64,000 nucleotides of DNA from Acanthosepion pharaonis. Its lineage: Eukaryota > Mollusca > Cephalopoda > Sepiida > Sepiidae. Of this stretch, positions 1-10,949 are shown in pieces; position 1 is the first letter of the stretch; the number at the start of each line of letters is the position of its first letter. The notes below the pieces were generated by a model, which saw only the letters and a list, made by a program, of their open reading frames with translations, made no database searches and was not told the DNA's origin. Both the position numbers and the translations under genes were made by a program. The stretch lies in contig CAHIKZ030005439.1 of assembly GCA_903632075.3 (NCBI GenBank), positions 1,448,501 to 1,512,500 on the forward strand, given 5' to 3'.

Positions 1-179
1 TACCAACAACTTCGGGCCTTATAAATCCCCCATGTGTAAAAATAATGTTGTCTATGTGTTGTAAGCTAGGGAAGGTTACTGAATAGAAGAATCACACGAA
101 GGTGGGCAGTGAACAATAATACTTAGGACACGAACAACACATATAAGATTCACCAGCGGCGAGTAGATGTCTTCACCTG

Positions 180-700
180 CTGGAAGTGAGTCAAGTGAAT
201 TCCACAATGAATCTCCAACTGCAGGATATCTACCAACCGCCCCACGCAGTCAAATGTGGCACAAGGCCGAATTTAATGTGGAGTATCCGAGAGCCCGTAG
301 GCTAAGCCAAAAATTCCCTCTAGACCCCGTATAAAAAGGGGTTGGGTAGCTGTTTCCCGAGACAAGACTTTGCCTTTCGAGAGAGCCTCGTCTAGGGATC
401 CTCTCAGTTCGGAGGCAAAGAGTTTGATAAGCACAGCTGGAGACAAATCTCCAAATGCAGGATATCTACCAACCGCCCCTCGCGGTCAGATGTGGCAGAA
501 GGCCTTATTTAATATGGTGTATCCGAGGCTCGGCCAAAAAATTCCCGTAGACTCCATATAAACGGGGCTGGGTAGCTGTTTCCCCGAAACGGGACTCTGG
601 CCTTCGACATAGCCTCGTATGAGGATCCTCTCTGCCCAGAGACTTTGACAAGCACAGCTGGGGACGATTCTCCAACTACAGACCGAACAGTATTTACTAC
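180..700. repeat. Tandem repeat, about 230-bp unit, 2+ copies
   Basis: The stretch starting gcaggatatctaccaaccgc occurs at about 221 and again at about 456. The later landmarks (gggtagctgtttccc, then the tagcctcgt/aggatcctctc block, then gacaagcacagctgg) recur in the same order, so the unit is near 230 bp. A third partial unit starts at about 650. Units differ by scattered substitutions. No coding sense is visible; the short open frames here only read through the repeat. Confidence 0.75.
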
Positions 701-1904
701 TGTATTTATGGGAATGGGGACATACCTATTATCGTCCATAGGTATGCTACAACACTATGAATTCTCATGCACCCTGGAAGATTGCATCTCCAACACCAAT
801 AATAAAAAAACAACATTAAATACTTATATCCGGCACACATGCACCACACTCTCTCATAGATTGGCTCGTAACCAATCGAAAATTGGTGCAATCCGTTCAC
901 ATTTCGAGCAACACATCAAAAACGATCAAAACACAACTATTAACATAAGACAAATACGAGTAGATAAGACCTTATGCAAAGGAAAGACTCAAAACTCTAG
1001 AATCTATTATTATACAAAATAAACAGCTCGCATTAAATAGAATATCATTAACCACAGGAGATGGCATCTTGAAATGTATATTATATAATTAATGTGCGCA
1101 CATATTTTAGCAGTATTATAATAATAAAAAATATATTTTATCATAATATATTATAATAATAAGTTTTAAAAAAATAAATAATAAATTATAATAATAAACA
1201 TAAAAAAAACATAAAAATAAAAATTTAATTAAATTAATAAATAAATAAATCGCCTAGTTTCCAATCGCCGTTATACATGATGTCACACAAGACAATTTCA
1301 AACGACCAGCTTCCCAAAGAATACTAGGATTCAGACAAAAGAATTCTAACTACCACACAGAAACTTTTGGTTTGCCTCACTAAGGAATCTGGGTGTGGAT
1401 TTTCACCCTTTCAATTCGTGCTGTTGTTTCAGCTTCTTCGCGATTTTTTGGTCTTCTATCAAAACTTAAACAAATGCAATCACTCACTATCGGAATTCCA
1501 CGCCCACGCAATTTTCTAACCAGCAGTTTTCCATTCTGGGTCAGTCTACGCATTCGGTAACGATTTCTATTCCACAGATGGGATTTGGAAACTAGAATTA
1601 GATTTTTCTTCTAAAATCAATTGTAGAAAATACTTGTGTTATGAGTTTTCCAGTTACTAATGATCATCCGACAAATACCTTTTAACGCTGCTTTTACTTT
1701 GCCCATAAGAAAGTAAAATAAATACGCCTTACGCCATCTCCTTTATCGAGAGTTTAAGTTTCAAGTTACCTACTTTCTTATGTTTAAATATTCGATAACA
1801 CTGACTGCGAAATGTGGTTATTCATTATTGCGCGGTAGTTTTTTTTGGTCGCGAATCATAATCAGATTCGTACATAGGTCGATACAACAACTGCTGCCTC
1901 TCCT
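701..1904. other. AT-rich intergenic sequence, nothing recognised
   Basis: Mostly AT-rich unique-looking sequence with poly-A and TAA-rich runs around 1080-1250. The open frame at 645-1022 has no recognisable motif and begins inside the tandem repeat, so I do not call a gene. Confidence 0.5.
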
Positions 1905-2570
1905 CCACCCTCTTGGCCTTAAGATTCATCTTTAACTCTTCTTTTTAACAACTCTTCATTTTTCCCTCGTCTTCCTATTTAGCACTTATAAGTTTCTCAC
2001 AAATTCTTGCTATTGCAATAGTTTTTGTCCACTCTTCAAACCCACTCTCTTTATGCAAGAAAGCGCCAATTCTGTTATCTCTCTTCCTTGCTCTCTCTCT
2101 CTTTCTCATTTTACCTTGCTCTCCTTTCCTTTGATCGCTTCTTCTATTCTCACTTACCCTCTCTCTCTGTTTTGCTCTCTTTTTCTCTATTTCCCTAACG
2201 CTCACATTTTATTTTCATTAATCTCTCCCGTCTCTGTTTTGCTCTCTCTTTTTTCTCTTTCTTTTCGTCTCTCGTTGCTTTCTGTTGATCTCTCATTATC
2301 TATTCCCCTTACTCTTTCCTTCTCTTTCTGTAACAATCTGCGTTCCTCTTTCTCTCTTTTCTCTCTTTCCTTTACGCCCTTCTTCTCTTTTTCCCTTGTT
2401 TTCTCTGTTTCTCTTGTTCTCTCATTCCATCTTCTCTTTAATCTTTCCTTCTCTTTGCCCATTCTCTTCCCTCATCGTTTTCTATTCTCCCACTCACTCT
2501 ATTTTTCTTTACCTCTCTCTTTCCTTCGCTCTTTCTCTATTCTTTCTTTTACTGCTTCGCAAACCATTAG
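1905..2570. repeat. Polypyrimidine (CT-rich) tract, about 600 bp
   Basis: The + strand is overwhelmingly C and T, in irregular tctctctttctc and ctttccttc runs with few purines. The purine/pyrimidine asymmetry opens long low-complexity frames on both strands (Ser/Leu/Phe-rich on +, Arg/Glu/Lys-rich on -), which are not genes. Confidence 0.85.
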
Positions 2571-2689
2571 TCATAAGTTCAATTCTTGAATACTCTTTGT
2601 GGCGTAAATTCTGTCAATCTGTATTTCCTAAGCTTAGCTTAGACTAACACAAGAAGTATTCAGTAAGGATTGAACCCATTACACTCTTA

Positions 2690-3200
2690 CTGATCCACAA
2701 AATGAGTTTGTCAACAATTCGTTCACACTTGGTTGATTGCTTTGGTTGATTTTGTTTAGCGGCATATCAACACCCCTATGAGTCATATTATGCAGAAATT
2801 TAAATATTTTGAAAACAATTTTATGGCTATGCCTTCAATTACAGAATGTTAATCATTTTGCTATAAAATTTATTGTGGGTAATTCTACTATAAATGTATA
2901 TTGTTGGTAATTTTATATAAAAATGTATTGCTGGTATTTTTACTATAAAAATGTATTTTTATACTTTCATAGTGTTTTGTTTTTGTTTGGAGATTTACCC
3001 TTTGCCCATAGCTGGTACACTAACAGGTGCTACCACCCCGAGTCAGGGTGGACCTGGGAGCAACAACAATTAAGAGTTGATTTCACACCCCTCAAAACCT
3101 CCAATCTCTCGATTAGAGGCCTTGCTGCTGGATGAAGTTTAACATCATACCCAGGACTATATTCGTGCATGCCATGCAGAACCTTACAATGACAGCATTC
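2690..3200 (+). repeat. Interspersed non-autonomous repeat A, copy 1
   Basis: The landmarks in order are a ggttgatt/tttgtttagcgg head, 'atatcaacacccctatgagtc', a run of degenerate 'aatgtattgctggta' units, 'atagtgttttgtttttgttt', 'gctggtacactaacaggtgc' and 'cctccaatctctcgattaga'. The same order occurs at 24345-24530 (-), 24850-25550 (+), 31950-32360 (-) and 45285-45680 (-). No coding capacity is conserved between copies, so this is a SINE- or MITE-like family. Confidence 0.8.
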
Positions 3201-3484
3201 ACAGTCATATAGAAGGATTAATATTACGCGGGAGTTTTTTCTGCAATCTTTTTCTTTGTTTCGAGTGAAATATATCTTTGTTTCTTAATACTTTGTTTCT
3301 TTTGAAAGACATAATTTGCAATTGCAATGTTTCTTCGGATTTCGGTGATATATTCCTGTAGTCTTCCCAGTTTGGTAAATTACTGTACTTGCCTAATACT
3401 GACATCTTCAATCGTAGCTCATATCCTGATCTCTCCCTCTTGCGAACGAACATACATTCTGTCTTCTTACAAGTGATTAATCAT

Positions 3485-3749
3485 TTAGCTGGAACACACA
3501 CACACACACAGACAAACACATGCATACACACACATACATACATACATACATACATACTGGACTCTCCCGTCGGATTCGACGTATGAGGATCTGACAGCTT
3601 AATTCATTCAGTTATGAAATTTTGTGCGATAATCTTAAGTGGCATATATATATGTTTGTATGTGTGTGTGTGTGTGTGTATGTATGTGTGTGTATACATA
3701 CATGAATATATATACATATGTATGTATATATATATATATATATACATAC

Positions 3750-3827
<78 letters not shown>

Positions 3828-3828
3828 C
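3485..3828. repeat. Compound (CA)n/(CATA)n/(GT)n/(TA)n microsatellite
   Basis: A (ca)n and (catа)-type block near 3495-3556 is followed by (tg)n at about 3655-3690 and a (ta)n run at about 3724-3825. Between them, at 3558-3600, lies a short piece with gactctcc and gaggatctgac motifs that also occurs beside the palindrome at 17787. Tyr/Ile-rich open frames across it on both strands are artefacts. Confidence 0.9.
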
Positions 3829-4900
3829 CACTCAAGCAAGGCGATAATGCCACTAGGACGAGAGTTGTAGAGAGTAAAAAGAATGAGAAGACTTTTGTGA
3901 GCAGAAGTTAAAAAGGACAATAAAGAAAACAAGATTCATGAAGACAGAAGATGGCGAATTTATCGGGGAAACAAGAAATCATTTCCATAGGCGAGAAGTG
4001 CGAGAAAAATAAATATTAGAATAGAACTTACGGTTGCATCTAGCTAGTTCAACGGTAAAACGGTGAAACCTGGTTGCCAGTCTAGAAGCGCACTTAAATC
4101 CACGCAGTCGAGGCACCAAGGAGAACATCTCACCAGAACAATTGCCATGAAAATATTTATAGAAAAGACGGAGGGAAGCCACATCATATCGATGGGAAAG
4201 TGACTGAAGTCAAGATGCTAACTCAGGATCGATTACACTACAGACTTTTCTTTGAGTTTTGTAACGAATATTGAGATATATAGTAGGAACACCAAACCAG
4301 ATATTGAAGCAATATTCAACGAACGGACGAATGGTAGATTCATAAATATTCAACAAGGATTCTGACAAGAAGAATTGTCTGGCAGCTACAGTGAACCAAC
4401 ATTCCTTGCAGTAGACCTAGCAATTGATTCAGTATAATCACTCCACTTCGTGTCAGTGGGAAAAGTAAGTCCAAGAACGCAAAATAATGTTTTTCTGGAG
4501 TTTAGTCTCAGTCATGCTGATGACAGGCAGAAAAGTTTCTCTCCGTTGATTAAATGAAGGCAGTTTTGGGGGGAGACGTTAAAATTTACAAGCCATTCTT
4601 TGTCCCATTTAACCACTGATTACAGCTTCTTTTCGGGAGCAATTGCCAGTTTTACTTCGTCGGATTTGCTACAGACAGGAGTAAATAATTGTGTCATTAA
4701 GATAAATACTTCGTTAGGAACTGAAGAACAAGAAGCGTACCCATTCCATACGACCTTCTTTACACGATTTGTTAGGAACGATTGGATTAGGCCAAATATT
4801 TGTCCAGAAACACCGTGTCCTTGAGCTTGTGGAGAAGGCCAGCATGACAAAGCCTATCGAACGCCTATGAGATATCTAGAGGCCCATTTTATTTAGTACT
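3829..4900 (-). pseudogene. CR1/Jockey-like LINE, 3' part of RT ORF
   Basis: Minus-strand conceptual translation gives the C-terminal region of a non-LTR polyprotein. One open piece at 3979-4182 reads SLRLFYKYFHGNCSGEMFSL and later ends in a TSRLWK motif, matching the parallel copies at 22985-24345 and 54780-55250. Upstream, at about 4200-4900, are decayed RT-tail frames. Stop codons and frame changes interrupt it and there is no intact ORF. The clade is given as CR1/Jockey-like from the overall motif pattern only. Confidence 0.75.
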
Positions 4901-5016
4901 TAGGAAATAAAAGTGATTTTCACTGCTACAGTGCATTTTTTGCCTCATTTGATTGTAATACACGAGAAAATATTTGTGAATATTAAATAAGCAGACATGA
5001 TGTTTGTAATTTATTT

Positions 5017-5051
<35 letters not shown>

Positions 5052-5816
5052 AATACTCCAGAAAAGCATATATAAGATCGAATGCATATATATATAAGAT
5101 CACTCCAGAAAATGATTAATATTTTCCCTCCTAAAAATAGATATTTAAAAATTTTGAAAACATATTTATTAAGCAATAAATTCTGATTTTATTAAATCTA
5201 ACTTTTAGCTTCCGGAGACATTTTTTCTATAAATATTTGTCGCGTTAAGTTAATTTTTCAGTTTTTCGGTAAACCTTTGGACAGGGTTGTGCAAACCTGA
5301 TTACTCACACCTTTTCGTATAATTAATTACTCAACATTTCACACTTTTATCAAGTAACGTCTTGCAATAGCCTCGTGATTTTAATGTAAATTAAGCATAC
5401 ATTAAAATATACGAACAGAGTTATGTCAACAAAAATGTTAGTAGTCGTTATAAGATAGATCTCGTTTTCTCACTGCTAGAAAATTACATGCATTCATTAA
5501 ACAATGTAAATACGTAACATTCTCCTTAAGTATGCACATTCTGTTTTCTCTATCATACCAACGAGATATCGCGAGGAAATTTGTAATTCGTTTCTTTCAA
5601 CTTGAAAGAAAACAAATACTAAATAATAAAATTTATTTAGAATTGTGTTTGAAGATTATTATTATAATATTATATTCTTCGCTTTTCGCATGTTTTTCCT
5701 CCACACATTTGCATGGCTTGGAAATTAAAAATGTCTACTTTCAGCAACTTTTATACCATCTGCTTACACGCCAGTTATTATAGTACGGTTACAGAGAATA
5801 ATTATTGAAAACAGTC

Positions 5817-5820
<4 letters not shown>
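4901..5820. other. AT-rich sequence with a short (TA)n
   Basis: Contains (ta)n at about 5023-5049 and otherwise AT-rich sequence in which I recognise nothing. Confidence 0.5.

Positions 5821-5872
<52 letters not shown>
5820..5872. repeat. (TA)n microsatellite
   Basis: Uninterrupted ta dinucleotides that directly abut the left arm of the inverted-repeat element. Confidence 0.95.
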
Positions 5873-5876
<4 letters not shown>

Positions 5877-6842
5877 ATGAAAAAACAGATCACTTTAAGG
5901 TACTATTACAATAATTTATTTCACCAAAATCCTTTTAAAGGACTCCGGATCATCAGGTAAATTCCAACAACGAAATGAAAGGAAAATGGGATTAGAAATT
6001 GATGGGTAGTGTAATTTTGTAATTTAACAGGGAGGGTGATAGTTGTAGTTAACGAGACAAGGAAGAGTATAGGGAGGGTTAATTTCATATTTCTCTTAAG
6101 CATGCTTTATATTGGGGTAGGAGGAGTGACAGAACCGTGACCTATTTAAATGGTTAACTTAACGGAAATGATATATAGGAATGGGAGGGTAGTGGGGGGA
6201 AAAGAAAAGGAAAAATGGAAAGGAGAGATGAGACAGATGACAGTAATACAGATATATCTAAAAGAGTGTTACGGCAAAGAGAGGAGGAGATGGAAGTGAA
6301 TCGAAAGAGGCTGTAATTTTGTTTTAACAAAATTATGTAAAAGATAGATTTCAATGCTTGATAGAAATTTAGATGTCTAAAAATGATGAATGTTATCAAT
6401 TTAAACATTTAGTTTTTTAAGTAAATAGTTTAGGGACTTAATATAAATTAACTACTATTTTTATTAGCACATTTATTGAGAACATATTAAAGAAATATTA
6501 AAAGTTATAATAGTTTATTTACCCGACCAATTGTATTTCTATAATATTGTAAAAAAATTCCGGTTACAATAACATCTATATTAGTTTTACTTTAAGTCTA
6601 ATTTATGAATCTAATTTTTCTTTATTATTATATGGGTAAACTTAATTAAGGTTTAGGTTTCATTATTTAATAATATTTGAGAGTAATTACACAAATTACA
6701 CTACCCATCAATTTCTAATCCCATTTTTCCTTTCATTTCGTTGTTGGAATTGTTACCTGATGATCCGGAGTCCTTTAAAAAGGATTTTGGTGAAATAAAT
6801 TATTGTAATGGTACCTTAAAGTGGTCTGTTTTTCATTAAATA
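5872..6842. mobile_element. Inverted-repeat element with about 145-bp arms
   Basis: The left arm (5872-6016) is the reverse complement of the right arm (6691-6842) with only about eight differences. Both carry 'cctgatgatccggagtcctt' (on - in the left arm, on + in the right). The core of about 675 bp is AT-rich, and I see no transposase or RT in it. The left arm abuts a (TA)n array. Each arm has CTGATGA followed by a 10-bp hairpin (G-U pairs included) and GAAA, resembling a hammerhead-ribozyme core (6757-6795 on +). Inverted terminal copies and hammerhead motifs are both known from Penelope-like elements, so that assignment is possible but unproven. Confidence 0.7.
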
Positions 6843-6923
6843 TTAGCTCTGTATTCACATTGAGCTCTCAGGATTTCATCCTCCTTGGAATTACCCATTC
6901 GGTTTACCAAGTTCTTCGTAACT

Positions 6924-6963
<40 letters not shown>

Positions 6964-7189
6964 GTACAAGAAAGATATACCAAAAATGTAAGCAAAAGTA
7001 ACTTGTCAGTGTTGTTGAACGAAACATGCATTAAAGAGTGATTGCTGCCCATTAACACAACTATATATATATATGTGTGTGTGACAGAGAGAGAGAGAGA
7101 GAGAGATCTATTTCACAGGCACATGGAGAATCAACACTTTGTCTCAGTATATTTCTTTCTTTCTTTCTAACTATCTATCTATCTATCTA

Positions 7190-7240
<51 letters not shown>
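6843..7240. repeat. Three TA-type microsatellites plus (GA)n and (CTAT)n
   Basis: (ta)n at 6927-6961, a short (ta)/(tg) block at 7063-7082 followed by (ga)n, and (ctat)n running into (ta)n at about 7168-7237. Confidence 0.9.
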
Positions 7241-7241
<1 letters not shown>

Positions 7242-7829
7242 TCTGGTTGCAGCAGTATATGGCTGGCTTGTCTATTGCAAATAAATAAAAAATGACGTTC
7301 ACTTGATTGAATTGTAAAAACCAACGAACAAGTCTGCTTTTAGTAATATCCTCGGGAACAAAATCTTAATGTTTGTAGTAATTAAACAAAAAAGAAATTA
7401 TATTCTTCGCGTCAGACCAATCATTGGGCACCAGCTTCTCGTGTACCTCAGTACTGTTGTCCAATCAGCGTTGCATGTCATTATCAACTTTTGTGAAAGG
7501 CCTAGCTCGTCGTCGACCACAATTGTTGGCGTCGCTTCAGTAAACAAGATCGATTGATTACTTTTCTTATCGCTAATATCGATTAGACAGAATGGACTGG
7601 GCAAAGACACCACAAAATGTATAACAAATAAGAAAATAAACTTAATTAGAATCAGACTAGACACTGGTGGATCGGATGTTGCGGCACAATTGGTAAAGGT
7701 ATAGGGTTGGTAAAGGTATCGGGTTGGTAAAGTCGCTAACTTGGGTTTGAGCCAAGTTAGCTTCTAGCAGGCGCATCATCTCTATTCCCTTAAATAAGGC
7801 CCTTTCTAAATACTGAGTGATTTCTTTTT
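7241..7829. other. Intergenic, possible tRNA-derived SINE fragment near 7670-7770
   Basis: The piece at 7670-7770 has a duplicated 'ttggtaaaggtat' block followed by a tttgagcc motif, loosely like pol III A and B boxes. The rest shows nothing I recognise; the frame at 7398-7664 (-) has no known motif. Confidence 0.3.
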
Positions 7830-9190
7830 ATTCTTTATGCGTCGTGTCTCTCAGGACGAAGGCGATCATTGCTCTTTACAATTTCCTGTCCTTTGTAACT
7901 TTTAATAAAAACAATTTTTATTGTCATTTCTCCTAAACTTTGTTCCGACACCCATATCCTCAAACTCACTATGTCATGCGTTGTTTTCCTCTGTTCCACT
8001 TGTCTTCAATCTGTCATGTGAGTATCAGATTTTCCAAGCCCTCTTTCCTCATTATATACCCTAGAAATTTCAACTATGTTTTCCAGATATTAAGTATAAG
8101 TTTCCTTTTTGATTCGATTTTTTCTAAAACTTCGTCGTTGTTCACATTTTCAGTCCATGATGTTCTCAGCATCCTTCTGTAGAACCATATTTCTGCTGCT
8201 TCAAGTATTGTCTATCTTTGAGGAGATTTCCAACATTCACTGCCATATCTTTCTTCTTTATGTGCCATGTTCCCTCAGAACGTAGGCGATCATGACTCTC
8301 CACAACTTCTTGTCCCTTGTAGCTCTTAATAAATTTTGTCTTTCCGTTATTTCTCCTAAGCCCTGTTCCACCAACCATTTAGTCAAACTCATTAAGTATT
8401 CTATACGTTGTTTTCCTGGCCCTCTTTCCCTCTATCTGTCCCGTGAGTATCAGATTTTCCAAGCCCTTGTTCCACGTTATATGCCTCAGAAACCTCAAAT
8501 GTCTCTTCTTGATATGAAGTATTAGATTTATTTTTGTTTCCATTTTCTCCAAAACTTCGTCGTTGCTCACATGTTCCGTCTATGGTATCCTCAGCATCCT
8601 CCTGTAGAATAATATTTCTGTTGTTTCACCTTTGAGGAGATCGCCCAGCACTCACTGCCATACAGGAGGACAGATATCCCATAGCAATTTAGTACTTTTT
8701 TCCTTATTTCTTGTGAAATGTTCCTATTTCTTAGTAATGTGCTTAGCTTTTGGAATGTTTCCTTGGCTATCCAAATACGCCTTCGGATTTCAGTGTCGCT
8801 CTTTCCGTCCTCTGTTAAAACATTCCCCAGATATTTAAATTTCTGCACTTGTTTCATTTTGGTATCTCCAATTTGCAACTCGCATTTTGGGCATATCCTT
8901 TTGCTAAAAGCCAGTTCTTCTCGCGTTTCTTCATTATATTCTGTCGGAATTTTTGTAGCTTTCTTTCAGTGTCTTCTGTCAACACTGTGTCATCTGCATA
9001 CCTTATGTTGATAAGAGGACAGATATCACCTAACGATTCAATTTTCTTGGTTTCTAACGAAGTTCTTTTCTGTTTCTTAATATTTGGCTTAGCTTTTGCA
9101 ATACATCTTTGGCTATCCTAATGGGCCTTCGGATTTCAGTGTCGCACTTTCCGTTCTCTGTTAAAACACTTCACAGATATTTAAAATCTG
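7830..9190 (-). pseudogene. RTE-type LINE RT C-terminal region, rearranged copies
   Basis: The best piece (8591-8878, -) reads KFKYLGNVLTEDGKSDTEIR and later SVLLYGSECWAISS, the typical C-terminal part of RTE-class endonuclease/reverse transcriptases. Downstream frames at 8379-8570 (KRHLRFLRHITWNKGLENLI) and 8166-8378 complete the end. A second copy of the same tail occupies about 7830-8200, and 9015-9185 repeats the 8665-8845 segment, so at least three partial copies are stacked here. All are disrupted. Confidence 0.85.
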
Positions 9191-9525
9191 GGTGATTTAC
9201 TACTGTTGTAAATAGATTCATTCAAACAGGTAAGCAGAATTTCAACATTCTCTATTTTTGTGCCCAGGGCGCCATTATTCTCTCAAAACACACACAGCGC
9301 ACATACACTTCACTTCCTGATATCTCTACTTTCATTCATATCACATCCCTCATTCTTCATAACTATTTTTTTCAGTAACCTTCTGCACTGAATGGCTCTC
9401 GAGCCATGCATTGAGTGAACTATGACAGTTGATATTAATGAGCCTCCTCCTTGTTTTACACATCTCCATTAACCTTGTGGTGTATACTCGCCCAATTCCA
9501 TGTTATGTTATTGTTGTGGCGTTGT
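9191..9525. repeat. Short interspersed segment shared with 19250-19370
   Basis: The run around 9335-9450 (attcatatcacatccctcat, then gagccatgcattgagtgaac) resembles 19245-19350 in order and spacing, suggesting a common 3'-end or UTR piece of a LINE family. No ORF. Confidence 0.4.
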
Positions 9526-9625
9526 TGGGCCCAGAATAAAGACACAAGAGTGAATTTGAGTTAACAAATATATTAACGAAAATCGGCAATACAATAATAT
9601 ACAAACGAGCAAGAATGTTAAGTCC

Positions 9626-10440
9626 GAACTGTCATAGATGACTGTATATTTATTGTATAAAAATACAATTATGGCACAAGGCCGAAAGGGGCGGAGGAAG
9701 GGGTTGAGGCTGGTCTTCACTAACTATCTTATACCTTGCTAATCCGGTTCACGACCCATTCACTCGTTACAATTTGCGCATTCACCACAAAACTCGTCCG
9801 TCACCAATCAATCCTGCATACACCATAATACCGCATCCTCTCAGGGGGACCTACAAAATGCAAAGGAAAAACGTTCGTCTTTTTAGGTATTTTTGCAAAC
9901 AAAATAAAAGTCAAACTTCAAAAATAAATTTAAAATAACAACAGATTAAAAAGAATAAAAAACTAAAACAGGAGCGGGGTAAAAAAAACACACAAAGAAA
10001 AAAATCAAACAAAAACAAATCAAATCAAAATGTACACAAAAGAAAACTGGGGGGAAAAAGCGAAAAAATTCAACGTTTTACAAAGCAAAATAAAAACTTT
10101 ACAACACAAAATAAACGAAAAGCTGACCGTTTGTTTCAAATAGCTTGACTTTCACGGAAGCACTAGTTAAAACACGCAACCTCCGGGTGTATATATGTAA
10201 CTTAATACAAAGCCTGAAGATTTATTGCAACAATAGTTACAATTGTGGCACAATGCCAAAAAGAGGAGGGGGAAAGGCTGGTCAACACTAACTATCTTAT
10301 ACCTAGCTAATCCGATTCACGACCCATTCACTCATTACAATTTGCGCATTCACCACAAAACTCGTCCGTCACCAATCAATCCTGCATACACCATAATACC
10401 GCATCCTCTCAGGGGGACCTACAAAATGCACCCGGAGATA
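9626..10440. repeat. Direct duplication of an about 190-bp block, about 580 bp apart
   Basis: The block with 'ttcacgacccattcactcgt', caccacaaaactcgtccgtc and 'taccgcatcctctcaggggg' at about 9665-9860 recurs almost identically at about 10245-10431. The intervening DNA is A-rich and unlike the block. This pattern fits a duplicated 3' UTR of the GC-richer LINE just downstream, or two insertions of one element. Confidence 0.75.
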
Positions 10441-10949
10441 TAAAAATTTGGTGATAATAGACAAAAATTTAGCATGTGACAATGAGAAGGGAGTGGATGA
10501 ACCCAAAAACAAACTAAATACCAACACAAAGCAAACTGATGTCAGTAGGGCCCGTCTGACCCCCCAAAAAGAGAGGCCGCTGTATTCTGGCAAAATCAAG
10601 AGACTCTCTCGCTAAGGGAGAGGGAAACGAACAAATATATAAGAACATGAGAAATATATAAAACTGACCCAGTCGAGATGAAAAAGTGGGGGAACCAAAC
10701 TGGGGAGGTTGGGAATCTCAACTTGGATTATAACCAAAGATGTAGCCGGAAGAAGACCAGGAACAGCACTTACATTAACTAGTTACACAAAGCTTATCTA
10801 CTCTAACTAGGGGAGGGCGCCACAGGAAACCACCCCGATGTGACATAAGTTGACCTAAAAGAGAAAATCAAGGCTAGCCCCGTTCAAACGAACCAAGCTC
10901 GCCTCGGTCACCCACCTTTCGCTAAAGGCTGTCGAATGCAAGCGTTTTT
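10441..10949. other. A/G-rich sequence, probable 3' UTR of the adjacent LINE
   Basis: It lies immediately 3' of the minus-strand LINE ORF and after the duplicated block, and is less AT-rich than the surroundings. I recognise no gene; the frame at 10369-10599 (-) has no known motif. Confidence 0.35.

Noticed and set aside
2053..2589. 178-codon open frame, Ser/Leu/Phe-rich
   Set aside because: It is a reading of the polypyrimidine tract; composition alone explains it, and the opposite strand is equally open.
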